Shown: piece after piece, positions 35,382-43,170 of the stretch
Position numbering within the stretch: the stretch's first letter is position 1
How the letters are laid out: each line of letters begins with the position of its first letter
Source of the DNA: Peribacillus butanolivorans
GTDB lineage: Bacteria > Bacillota > Bacilli > Bacillales > DSM-1321
DNA length: 64,000 nucleotides
Reading direction: 5' to 3'
NCBI RefSeq assembly: GCF_001273755.1
Contig: NZ_LGYA01000001.1
Span: 2,388,214-2,452,213 of the forward strand
Notes under the pieces: model-generated
What the model was told of the DNA's origin: nothing
What the model saw: only the letters and a program-made list of their open reading frames with translations
The model's database searches: none
Made by a program: the position numbers and the translations under genes

Positions 35382-36698
35382 TTAAAATCCAATTAGGGTC
35401 TTTAATTTTTCTGTAGCTAAATATAAATTTCGAGGTCTTCCTTGATCGTAAGGATGCTCCTCACCTCCTTTTAAAAGACAGCCTCCTTCAATGAGCCTTT
35501 TAATGAATCTTTCTGCCGATCGTCGGGTGCAATTCATGTATTCTTCTAGCTCTGCTGCAGAAAAAGCCCGAAAATTGTTTATGGAAATAAACTGATGAAT
35601 TAACTTTATATTTTTTGCACTCATTTTAAGTTCACTAGCTAGTTTTTGAATAGTTTCATCCTCATTTTTCAATTCCACAAGGTGATTTTCTTCAAATAAA
35701 GGTCCTTGTAATTTTTGATCTTCATCCACCAAGCATGCAATCGTTTTACTCTTTAGAAATTTATTAGTAAAAAATAACGCTTGGGCTGAATGTTTTTCCG
35801 CCTCCTGAATTGTATACCCATACCCAATACCTATTTGGAATAAATTTTGAAATTCTCTTTCCATTTGTCCGATAATATCATTATAAAAATCGTTTTCGAA
35901 CGCCTGCAATGCTCCACGTGTTGTATAAATCAAATATGGATTTAAGTATTCAAGAGAAACACGAGCTTGTAGCCTTTTACTCAACTTCTGTAAAAAATTC
36001 AAAAATGAATCACTCCCATTAAGATTTTGTTGATAATCTTGAATAGAAATAACTGCAATCTGAGATTCTTCCGTTTTCTTTAGTTTCAACAAAGATATAG
36101 CTCTTGTTAGGCTTTCAATTAAGGTATGTTTGGGCTGGACCATATATCTAGAAGGAATGGATAGCCCTTGAAGCTCCTGATAAACTGCATGAATACTCGT
36201 TAGTGCAAAAAGGGTTTTTCCTTCCTTATATTGTTTGCTGTGAAAGTGGACAAATTCAGCTATATTTAGTGCCTGGGTTTCTTCATCCCTCTTATATATC
36301 CAAGGGTAATCCTTAACATAAAGGGACTTTTCTACGATTTCTGATTCTTCCAGTACCTTCATTAACCGGCTTTGATCCGGTAAATCGATAGAAATTTCAT
36401 TCAAAGTCACTTGTTCCCGATGAGAAATCGATAATAACGAGAGCGCTACAGTCAATTCATCAAAAGGGACATATATAGCTTCTATGAAATTTCTTTTAAC
36501 TTGCTTGTACCCATAATAAAAAGGGATTGAACCTGAAAACAATACTAAATCAGTTTGTTTACCAGCTTCTTCTATTAACAGACTACTTTCTTCCGGCATC
36601 TCGTACTGAAAGGAAATAAATTGTACTTCAGGAAATAAGGGATAATGAACAGATAAGGATTCTAAAAAATACTTTGAGCCTATAACACCAATTTTCAT
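35382..36698 (-). CDS. Transcriptional regulator with degenerate cyclase-like core and C-terminal winged helix
   Basis: 438 residues. The N-terminal about 180 residues form an alpha/beta sensor-like region. The middle (about 185-330) resembles a degenerate GGDEF/cyclase-like domain (QIAVISIQDYQQ, QNLFQIGIGYGYTIQEAEKH). The C-terminus (about 365-435) is a winged helix: FSAAELEEYMNCTRRSAERF, IKRLIEGGCLLKGGEE, GRPRNLY. It lies 86 bases upstream of the enolase-type gene on the same strand and is the obvious candidate regulator. I cannot name the family precisely. Confidence 0.7.
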   Translation of the reverse strand: MKIGVIGSKYFLESLSVHYPLFPEVQFISFQYEMPEESSLLIEEAGKQTDLVLFSGSIPFYYGYKQVKRNFIEAIYVPFDELTVALSLLSISHREQVTLNEISIDLPDQSRLMKVLEESEIVEKSLYVKDYPWIYKRDEETQALNIAEFVHFHSKQYKEGKTLFALTSIHAVYQELQGLSIPSRYMVQPKHTLIESLTRAISLLKLKKTEESQIAVISIQDYQQNLNGSDSFLNFLQKLSKRLQARVSLEYLNPYLIYTTRGALQAFENDFYNDIIGQMEREFQNLFQIGIGYGYTIQEAEKHSAQALFFTNKFLKSKTIACLVDEDQKLQGPLFEENHLVELKNEDETIQKLASELKMSAKNIKLIHQFISINNFRAFSAAELEEYMNCTRRSAERFIKRLIEGGCLLKGGEEHPYDQGRPRNLYLATEKLKTLIGF

Positions 36699-36954
36699 TA
36701 TGTTGTTTCACCTCTAAAATGAAATATAATTATATTATAACGACAGAATCGTATCAGTAACTATTTTAAATTAAATAATATACCAAAGTCCTGCACGCTC
36801 CCGAGGGTAAGTACCAATCGACATCCAGTTAAGAAATTTGTTGTTCCCATAACCTTTATTGGTCCAGTTAGAATAGTTTCAGCTACGCTGGTATTAGGGT
36901 TGTTGTTTTTTTACGTTGGAAAATCAATATGTCAAGAGCAAGAGTAATATAATA
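36699..36954. other. Spacer with a possible membrane-protein tail
   Basis: On the + strand 36831-36947 is open and reads KFVVPITFIGPVRIVSATLV, LGLLFFYVGKSICQEQE, stop: one hydrophobic helix and a short polar tail, like the end of a transporter. There is no start and nothing upstream to join it to. Confidence 0.25.
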
Positions 36955-37056
36955 TCAAATAGGTAAATCCGAAGGAAAATCAGTTGTTTCATCCCCAATT
37001 CGTTTTTTCATATTTCTTGTCTTTCGTTTTAAACCTCTTAACTTCTCATTACGCAT
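36955..37056 (-). CDS. Possible 33-residue basic peptide
   Basis: ATG 37056 has GGAGA 5 bases upstream and encodes MRNEKLRGLKRKTRNMKKRI, GDETTDFPSDLPI. The ribosome binding site and basic composition are suggestive, but the length is too short for certainty and I know no family. Confidence 0.35.
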   Translation of the reverse strand: MRNEKLRGLKRKTRNMKKRIGDETTDFPSDLPI

Positions 37057-37317
37057 GATTATCTCCTATCTAATATCCACTCAATTTTAACATTTTTCCC
37101 AATATATTATTGCTGCTTTTTTAGAGTTTCCTATTTTACGAAATTCAATATTCTCGATAGTTACATAACAGTTGGATGTATTACTTTTGCTATTATTTTT
37201 TTGTTTAAAAGTTTTACTTTGTTGCTTGTAATTATCAATTAAAAGTACACCACTTTAAGCGATGTACTTAATTTTGTTCTGATATAAGAGCATGTTCCAT
37301 CAGGTAGTACAGTAATT

Positions 37318-37540
37318 TTAAATCCTTTCATTTAATAAATTTTCATTTAAAAAAATAAGTGCAGCAGTCCGATAGATTTCTGTAGTCTCCTCAAGTTCTT
37401 CCATATCAACATATTCATTAATTTGATTTTGACTTCCCTGTCTCCTGCTCCAGTCGTGACAATTGGGGTACCAGCCAAATGAAGGAATGTGTCATCTGTT
37501 GCTCCTGGGACTCCGTTATTTACCGCTTCTTTTCCAGCCT
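37318..37540 (-). pseudogene. M20-family peptidase, C-terminal remnant with frameshift
   Basis: Leftwards: EKAGKEAVNNGVPGATDDTF, LHLAGTPIVTTGAGDRE, then a frameshift, QNQINEYVDMEELEETTEIY, RTAALIFLNENLLNERI, stop. The pattern GxPGATDxTFL...GTPIVTxGxGD...N(E)YVDxEELxxTTxIY is the C-terminal catalytic-domain end of ArgE/DapE-type M20 peptidases. About 300 N-terminal residues are missing. Confidence 0.75.
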
Positions 37541-37642
37541 TTTCATTTTTTTCTACTCAAATACTTTCAAGTGAAAAAAATCCCCTTTAAGTACCTTTTT
37601 TCATCTAGATTATTTCCATATGACATTCCGCGAAACAAAATA

Positions 37643-37673
37643 AAAAAACCTGAGTCTATTTTTCAGGTTTTTT
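37643..37673. terminator. Bidirectional terminator
   Basis: AAAAAACCTGA (37643-37653) pairs perfectly with TCAGGTTTTTT (37663-37673). It serves the leftward gene at 37693-37956. Confidence 0.85.
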
Positions 37674-37692
37674 AGTGTTCTATTTTATTTTA

Positions 37693-37956
37693 CTACCAAA
37701 GAAATGCAAGAAAGATTAAGGACGCAATTGCCCCAAAGGCAAATCCATTAGCAGCCCCCCGACCAAATCCTGAATTAAAACCAAAACCAAATCCAAATCC
37801 TCCAATGTTATCACCATCATCAATTGGACGAATATAAACGCGGTTACGAGTAACCCGATGTATGATTCCACGATGAACCGTCCCTCTATTTGTACGAATT
37901 TCTACTGGTCTTCCAACACCTTGCCTGCACTTGTGATAATAATTGTGGTTTCCCAT
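37693..37956 (-). CDS. Small protein with Lsm-like start and Gly/Phe-rich membrane tail
   Basis: 87 residues. Residues 14-45 (VGRPVEIRTNRGTVHRGIIH, RVTRNRVYIRP) read like a small beta-barrel strand pair of Sm/Lsm or spore-coat type. Residues 51-70 are a glycine/phenylalanine repeat (GFGFGFGFNSGFGRG) and 71-87 a hydrophobic segment. Similar small proteins occur in Bacillus and are sometimes spore-associated; the function is unknown. ATG 37956 follows AGGGGAG. Confidence 0.75.
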   Translation of the reverse strand: MGNHNYYHKCRQGVGRPVEIRTNRGTVHRGIIHRVTRNRVYIRPIDDGDNIGGFGFGFGFNSGFGRGAANGFAFGAIASLIFLAFLW

Positions 37957-38135
37957 TTTAACACTCCCCTTGTGTAATCGTTCTACATCGTATGCATCCG
38001 GGGACTAGCCTGCATAGATTAAACACCTAATACAAATTAAAAGTCTGTTTCAGATTTACCTTTTTGTTGATTTCAATCACGCATTGATTCAGCTGCATAA
38101 AATAAATGAATTACTTTTTTAAAGGAGACAATGCA

Positions 38136-38849
38136 ATGAATCATTCATACCAAGACGCCTTAGCATTCTTAGGAATTGAAGGGGCTCATCCTGGAGGATT
38201 TGAACTAACTAAACAACTCTTAAAGAATGAAAAAATAGACCAATCCACAAAAATCCTTGATGCTGGATGCGGAACAGGGCAAACATCTCAATTCTTGGCT
38301 CAACACTTTCTTTGCCAAGTTTTCGCATTGGATAATCACCCTGAGATGGTAAAACATGCAAACCAACGATTTCAACAAGCTAACATACCCAGTAATGTTT
38401 ATATGAATTCCATAGAAGATTTACCTTTTACTAATAATTATTTTGATTTTATCATGGCTGAATCCACAACAGCATTCACTAATATTCAACAATCGCTTTG
38501 TGAATATTACAGAGTCCTAAAACCTGGTGGTACTTTGCTTTCTATTGATATGACGGCAGAGACTGAACTTAACCTTAATCAAAAAAAGGAAATAATGAAA
38601 TTCTATAATTTAACGAATGTCTTGACACAATCGGAATGGTTAAAAGCATTCAAAAAGGAGGGATTTAAAAATCTAAAAATTCTAAAGTCGAATACAGTTT
38701 TAGAAGAATTAAAAAATTCATCAGCTGTCGATAACCTCATTCTTCCTTTAAATGAATCTTTGGAACAAATCATAGAGGAGCATTATCGGCTTGTCCTAAC
38801 TTGTGGAAACAGTTTGGGATATAGAGTATTTAGGGCAAATAAGGAATAG
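38136..38849 (+). CDS. Class I SAM-dependent methyltransferase
   Basis: 237 residues from ATG 38136 (AAAGGAGAC 6 bases upstream). Motif I is ILDAGCGTGQTSQFLA near residue 45; motif II is FALDNHPEM, and the post-II region EDLPFTNNYFDFIMAES and VLKPGGTLLSIDM complete a typical ubiE/Methyltransf_11 fold. The substrate cannot be inferred. Single gene with no partner; a terminator-like hairpin follows at 39058. Confidence 0.9.
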   Translation: MNHSYQDALAFLGIEGAHPGGFELTKQLLKNEKIDQSTKILDAGCGTGQTSQFLAQHFLCQVFALDNHPEMVKHANQRFQQANIPSNVYMNSIEDLPFTNNYFDFIMAESTTAFTNIQQSLCEYYRVLKPGGTLLSIDMTAETELNLNQKKEIMKFYNLTNVLTQSEWLKAFKKEGFKNLKILKSNTVLEELKNSSAVDNLILPLNESLEQIIEEHYRLVLTCGNSLGYRVFRANKE

Positions 38850-39057
38850 CCCAATAAAACTCTAATATATATATAAATATTTTTATGGAACAAATCTGAT
38901 AAGGTGGTTGTTTTCTCCATTCATCTCTATCAATTATACATTCCACTTGAATTCGTAACTAACAAACTGTGCAAAGTATACAATCTCCAAGGGAATGAAA
39001 TTATCGTTAAATCAGCTTCATATTTTCATCTTTAAATTAATTAATAAAAAAATTTAA
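38850..39057. other. Short spacer after the methyltransferase gene
   Basis: AT-rich, no gene or repeat seen. Confidence 0.4.
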
Positions 39058-39094
39058 AGAGGCTGTCCGAATTTTGAAACAACCTCTTTTTCAC
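39058..39094 (+). terminator. Terminator hairpin
   Basis: AGAGGCTGT (39058-39066) pairs with ACAACCTCT (39079-39087), one mismatch, followed by TTTTTCAC. It lies 210 bases after the methyltransferase stop. The 217 bases to 39311 hold nothing else I can identify. Confidence 0.65.
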
Positions 39095-39311
39095 TTTATA
39101 TTTCTTAATTTTCTTATTACATCTAATGACTCCGTTTTATTTACAAAGAAATAGCTTAAATAAAATTTGTGTCAGCTAAATTAGTGTTTTTGTCCTGTTG
39201 AAGAATTATTCCCTTCAAAATCCTATTTAGGTTATACAATTATTATTTGGTAATTTCTAACAGTTTCATAAACTTTGTAGCTTCGGAGGAGTCCCAAACA
39301 GGAATCTTAGA

Positions 39312-41120
39312 TTATGCTTTCTCTTTTGAACGAACGAATTGATTAAAGAATGAAAGTATCTTTTGATAGACGGCAATTTCATTTTCCTTCTTTGAAAAGC
39401 CATGTCCTTCATCTTCTAACAACATATATTCAACATCTCTTCCTTTATCCTTTAATGCTTGCACAATTTGGTCTGATTCTTCTTTGACAACACGAGGATC
39501 GTTTGCACCTTGAATAACAAGCATTGGCTTTGTCATAGAGTCTAAATAAGTGATTGGAGAATACTCAATGAGCTTTTCTTTATCTTTTTCCGGATTTCCT
39601 ACCCATTGATCCATAACTGGCTTCCAATCTTCAGGAACCGAATTGATAAAAGAGAATAGATTTGATGGACCGAAAATATCAACAACCGCTTTAAAGTAAT
39701 CAGCATGGCGACCGTGAAGAAGAAGAGCCATATAACCACCATAGCTTCCACCCATTAATAGTATATTTCCTTTTTGTGCATATCCATTTTTTATCAACCA
39801 ATCTAGACCAGCTACATTATCTAAGCGTGGCCCATATCCCCAGTCTCCTTCTACCATTTTCATAAATTCCAAACCATAACCAGAAGAACCACGAAAGTTT
39901 GGAGCGAAAATACTGTACCCATGATTTAAAAAGAACTGAAATGAAGCTCTAAAAAATTTCCGTTCTGCCGCTTGTGGACCTCCGTGAGGCCAGAAAATAA
40001 CTTCACCATTATCATTTTCCTTTTTTGCCCTAAAAAATAATGCTTCAATCTCCAGGCCATCAAAAGATGGGTATGTTATGACATCCGGTTCAACTAAGTC
40101 ATTTGAATCTACTCCAGGAACAGAATACTGGGTTAATGATATCCACTCATTTCCCAATCGTTTATAAATATTATGAGGCTTAGTTGCACTCCTTCCTAAT
40201 AAGTACAGAGTGCCTGATTTAGCGACTTCAAGCTTTTCAATGACACTGCAAGGGGACGAAAGCTTCTTCCAATCAGTACTTTGGAGATTGTATTCATATA
40301 AATGATCCTCTACACCCTTTTGACTAGTTACATATAATAATTGATGCTCTTTACTATATTTTAAGCCATCAAAACTCTCATTTTCCAATTCTTTAACTTT
40401 ACTGAATTGGTCTGTTTCAAGGTTGTATGAAGCCAAATAGGTAAAATCTGAATCATAATCAGTCAGTAAATATACCATTGAATCTGAAACAAAAACACCA
40501 TCATTAACTGTGTGTTGTTTCTCAGTAGGAGGCGTAAGCAGGATATTTTCATGGCCGCGTTTCGCATATAGAAGAGTATATGTATTAGCAAAGTGTTTAT
40601 AGTATAGTAAGGTTTCTTCATCTGGGCTTAAGCCATATAAATACGTTGCTGCATCCTTTCCTTCTAGAACCTTTGTTTCACGCCCTGATTCTAAATCTAA
40701 ACAATAGGCATTCAAATAGGACGGATTTCCTTTCGATGAAGTGTAATAAAGTTTATTGCTGTCTTCCGATAACATCGGCATAAAATTACGAGTATCTTCA
40801 TGATAGACAATTTCCTTCATCGCCCCACCTTGCAAGGGAATCCCGTAAAATTGAGTATTTTCATTGCCGTCTTGGTCAAATCCAGCAATAATAAACCTGC
40901 TTTGCTTATCATATAAAAGACCTTGGCAGCTTTGATCCACAAATGTGAGCGGATAAGGGAAGGTGTTTGGCAGATTCATCCCCCATAAATTATACTTACC
41001 ACTCAAATTCGTACTAAAAACCAGCTTCTTTTCATCTGGACTAAGTGCAAAATCACCAATAGAAAAAGTTCGCAAAAACTGCTCAACATCAGGCTTAGGA
41101 AATGAAATCATCGTTTGCAA
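39312..41120 (-). CDS. S9-family serine peptidase (prolyl oligopeptidase-like)
   Basis: 602 residues. An N-terminal beta-propeller (about 20-340, TolB/WD40-like repeats such as FSIGDFALSPDEKKLVFSTN) precedes an alpha/beta hydrolase domain. The triad is S459 (GGSYGGYMA), D541 (GANDPRV) and H573 (EDEGHGF). No signal peptide, so the enzyme is cytosolic and probably degrades short peptides, like acylaminoacyl peptidases. ATG 41120 follows AAGGAGTTGCAAACG. Monocistronic. Confidence 0.93.
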   Translation of the reverse strand: MQTMISFPKPDVEQFLRTFSIGDFALSPDEKKLVFSTNLSGKYNLWGMNLPNTFPYPLTFVDQSCQGLLYDKQSRFIIAGFDQDGNENTQFYGIPLQGGAMKEIVYHEDTRNFMPMLSEDSNKLYYTSSKGNPSYLNAYCLDLESGRETKVLEGKDAATYLYGLSPDEETLLYYKHFANTYTLLYAKRGHENILLTPPTEKQHTVNDGVFVSDSMVYLLTDYDSDFTYLASYNLETDQFSKVKELENESFDGLKYSKEHQLLYVTSQKGVEDHLYEYNLQSTDWKKLSSPCSVIEKLEVAKSGTLYLLGRSATKPHNIYKRLGNEWISLTQYSVPGVDSNDLVEPDVITYPSFDGLEIEALFFRAKKENDNGEVIFWPHGGPQAAERKFFRASFQFFLNHGYSIFAPNFRGSSGYGLEFMKMVEGDWGYGPRLDNVAGLDWLIKNGYAQKGNILLMGGSYGGYMALLLHGRHADYFKAVVDIFGPSNLFSFINSVPEDWKPVMDQWVGNPEKDKEKLIEYSPITYLDSMTKPMLVIQGANDPRVVKEESDQIVQALKDKGRDVEYMLLEDEGHGFSKKENEIAVYQKILSFFNQFVRSKEKA

Positions 41121-41457
41121 CTCCTTATATTTTTAATATAATGAAAAATCTGTAATTATTATACCATATTTTACCTTATATTTAAAAATAAAACTACTAC
41201 TCTTGCGATCATTGCCCCGACCTAAAGTACCATTCATTTTAACAGGATCAAATGGTAATTATATAATCACCATTACAAGATAAAATACTTCTCAACAAAT
41301 CACTATAATTGAATTAGTTAATATATATAGATTTCATAGTACTCTTTGTACACATCCCAATAACGAATCAATTACAAGACAAAAAAGCGACACTTGTTAT
41401 CATTGGGTATTAAGCCAGATCCAGATGGAAAGGGACGGCATTCAGAAAAAGTAAAAA
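41121..41457. other. Spacer, nothing recognised
   Basis: AT-rich; holds the promoter region of the S9 peptidase gene. No gene. Confidence 0.4.
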
Positions 41458-41486
41458 GAGAGCCACTCCGCAATGGAATGGCTCTC
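41452..41486 (-). terminator. Terminator of the DUF2690 gene pair
   Basis: GAGAGCCACTCC (41458-41469) pairs with GGAATGGCTCTC (41475-41486), one mismatch. Leftwards it is followed by CTTTTTAC. About 90 bases after the stop at 41576. Confidence 0.8.
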
Positions 41487-41575
41487 GGTTGACAAATCCA
41501 CACACAAAAAAGAGCTAGGCTTGTTCTGAAGAAATATTTATCATCTAATCATTATATGATGATCAAAGACCACTA

Positions 41576-42064
41576 CTAATACCAAATAGTTACCGCTTTC
41601 TTATAGGCGTCACTATTAGGGATAGCATGTATCCCCTGGGCCTGTGCCTTGCGCGGGTCTAAGTCATATACCATTGGTGTATAACATGAGGTCTGCCCTT
41701 TATTTACAACACCATTTCCTCCTGTGCTGTTACACGTATAAGCTTTACCATCTGTGCTTCTAACGATTCTAGCATCCGCTTCATGATTGTATACAGCCGG
41801 ACGCGTAACAGTAACTTTCGCCCAGGCAGTTTTACAGGTAGTGCTGAATTTCAATTCTACATACGAAACGGAATCAATCCATTTTGTATCCTTCGTAACA
41901 GCCGAGTTTGCACAACTATTATAGGTAGGGCTTTTTCCATCATAATTATGATTTTCGGCTAGTGCTTGATTATTCCCAAATATAAAAAAATCAATAACGA
42001 ACATCGACAACATCATTACTAACGATAAACCTATCATTTTAAGTTTATGATTCAAGTCATTCAT
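41576..42064 (-). CDS. Secreted DUF2690 (YjfA-type) protein, copy 2
   Basis: 162 residues. Signal peptide about 1-36 (hydrophobic 10-30, ALA-ENH). The mature domain has YDGKSPTYNSCANSAVTKDT, VELKFSTTCKTAWAKVTVTR, a CNSTGGNGVVNKGQTSCYTP segment and VYDLDPRKA, with four cysteines that can form two disulfides. This is the DUF2690 family of small secreted proteins of Bacillus and actinomycetes, function unknown. It lies 42 bases after the paralogue at 42107-42601 and is clearly a tandem duplicate. Confidence 0.9.
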   Translation of the reverse strand: MNDLNHKLKMIGLSLVMMLSMFVIDFFIFGNNQALAENHNYDGKSPTYNSCANSAVTKDTKWIDSVSYVELKFSTTCKTAWAKVTVTRPAVYNHEADARIVRSTDGKAYTCNSTGGNGVVNKGQTSCYTPMVYDLDPRKAQAQGIHAIPNSDAYKKAVTIWY

Positions 42065-42106
42065 CCTTTCTTTACATAAAAGTAGAAGAAGGCTTTTGCT
42101 TTATCA

Positions 42107-42601
42107 TTAATACCAGCCGGTTTCACCTGCCGTATATGGCCAAAATGCAACTGCTTTCGCTTTTCGCGGATCTAAATCATATACCATAGGTGTATAACAT
42201 GTTGTTTGACCTTTATTAATCTCCCCATTTCCTCCAGGAGATGCACAACTAAATTGTTTATTATCAGTGTTCCGGACGACTAATGCCGTTGCCTCTCCGT
42301 CAGTTTTAGCTGGCCTGCTTAGAGTAATCTTTGCCCAAGCGGTTTTGCAAGTTGTACTGAATTTCAACTCTAAATTTGCAGAAGCACCGTTTGCATAAAT
42401 TTTCAAATTCTTCTTCGTAACCGCACTAGCCGCACAACTATTGTAGTAAGGGCTTTTTCCATCATAGGCGTGGGTTTCTGCAGATGCCTTGTTGGTAAAG
42501 AAATCAAGGGAGCCAAAAAGGACAAAAAAAGCTACAAAAGTCAATGAAATACATAAAACCATTCTTTTCATTGCATCAATCATTCCCTTCATGAAATTCA
42601 T
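42107..42601 (-). CDS. Secreted DUF2690 (YjfA-type) protein, copy 1
   Basis: 164 residues. Signal peptide about 1-41 (ASA-ETHAYDGKS). The mature part is about 60% identical by eye to copy 2: YDGKSPYYNSCAASAVTKKN, LELKFSTTCKTAWAKITLSR, GGNGEINKGQTTCYTPMVYD, LDPRKAKA. The four cysteines are conserved and both end in WY. First gene of a two-gene operon ending at the 41458 terminator. Function unknown; its secretion and disulfides suggest an extracellular or surface role. Confidence 0.9.
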   Translation of the reverse strand: MNFMKGMIDAMKRMVLCISLTFVAFFVLFGSLDFFTNKASAETHAYDGKSPYYNSCAASAVTKKNLKIYANGASANLELKFSTTCKTAWAKITLSRPAKTDGEATALVVRNTDNKQFSCASPGGNGEINKGQTTCYTPMVYDLDPRKAKAVAFWPYTAGETGWY

Positions 42602-43040
42602 TCACCCTTTATATTACAATTATGGGATATTTCTGTAAGTGTAAAATTCCCTAAATTTATGAAATACTTTACGGACGGTTTTTGTTACTGCTCTTACAGT
42701 CTGATATGTCTCGTCTTTTCATCTGTAAAACAGACGTAAAACTAACTGTCCTCATGAGCTTTTGATTATAAAAAGTTGTAAAACTAAGAAAATATACACG
42801 GACCTTTCGTATGAAGTTATCCATCTGGTTACCGTTAGTGGGGTATTTGGCACGGACCCAAAGACATAATGGTTTTGGGTCGTTCTTTGTTTGTTGAAAA
42901 CGGGACAGGAACCAATTGAATGTAGGCAAGCTCATGAAAGAAAAACGAGCATTTGTAAGCATTCTTTTCCGTTTTTTTATAGATACCGATTATTAAATGA
43001 ACCAAAGCAAAATGAATAAAAACACCTGGAGGTAGTAAAA
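42602..43040. other. Spacer with a structured block
   Basis: No gene. At 42855-42881 GACCCAAA pairs with TTTTGGGTC across about 10 bases. The whole block 42780-42930 is denser in GC than its flanks and reads like an intergenic repeat rather than coding sequence. Two overlapping leftward frames here have no ribosome binding site. Confidence 0.4.
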
Positions 43041-43124
43041 GTGAAGGTTGTTGCACTAGTAGGAAGTATTCGGTAGGATTCTTATAACCTAAGGCTATCT
43101 AAGTTTATCAAAAACTATATCTAG
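43041..43124 (+). pseudogene. NADPH-dependent FMN reductase, N-terminal scrap
   Basis: GTG 43041 follows GGAGG and reads MKVVALVGSIR, stop, DSYNLRLSKFIKNYI, stop. MKVVALVGSIRxDSYNxxL is the FMN-binding N-terminus of NADPH-dependent FMN reductases/azoreductases. A nonsense codon replaces the residue after IR, and the remainder (about 150 residues) is lost. Confidence 0.75.
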
Positions 43125-43170
43125 AACATTTTTATAGAAGGGATTTTTTGATAAAATAATCATCTGTCAT

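Noticed and set aside
37463..37675. Rightward open frame of 70 codons
   Set aside because: Antisense to the M20 peptidase remnant and ending inside a terminator.
42669..43056. Two overlapping leftward open frames
   Set aside because: Both cross the structured spacer, overlap each other in different frames, and lack ribosome binding sites.
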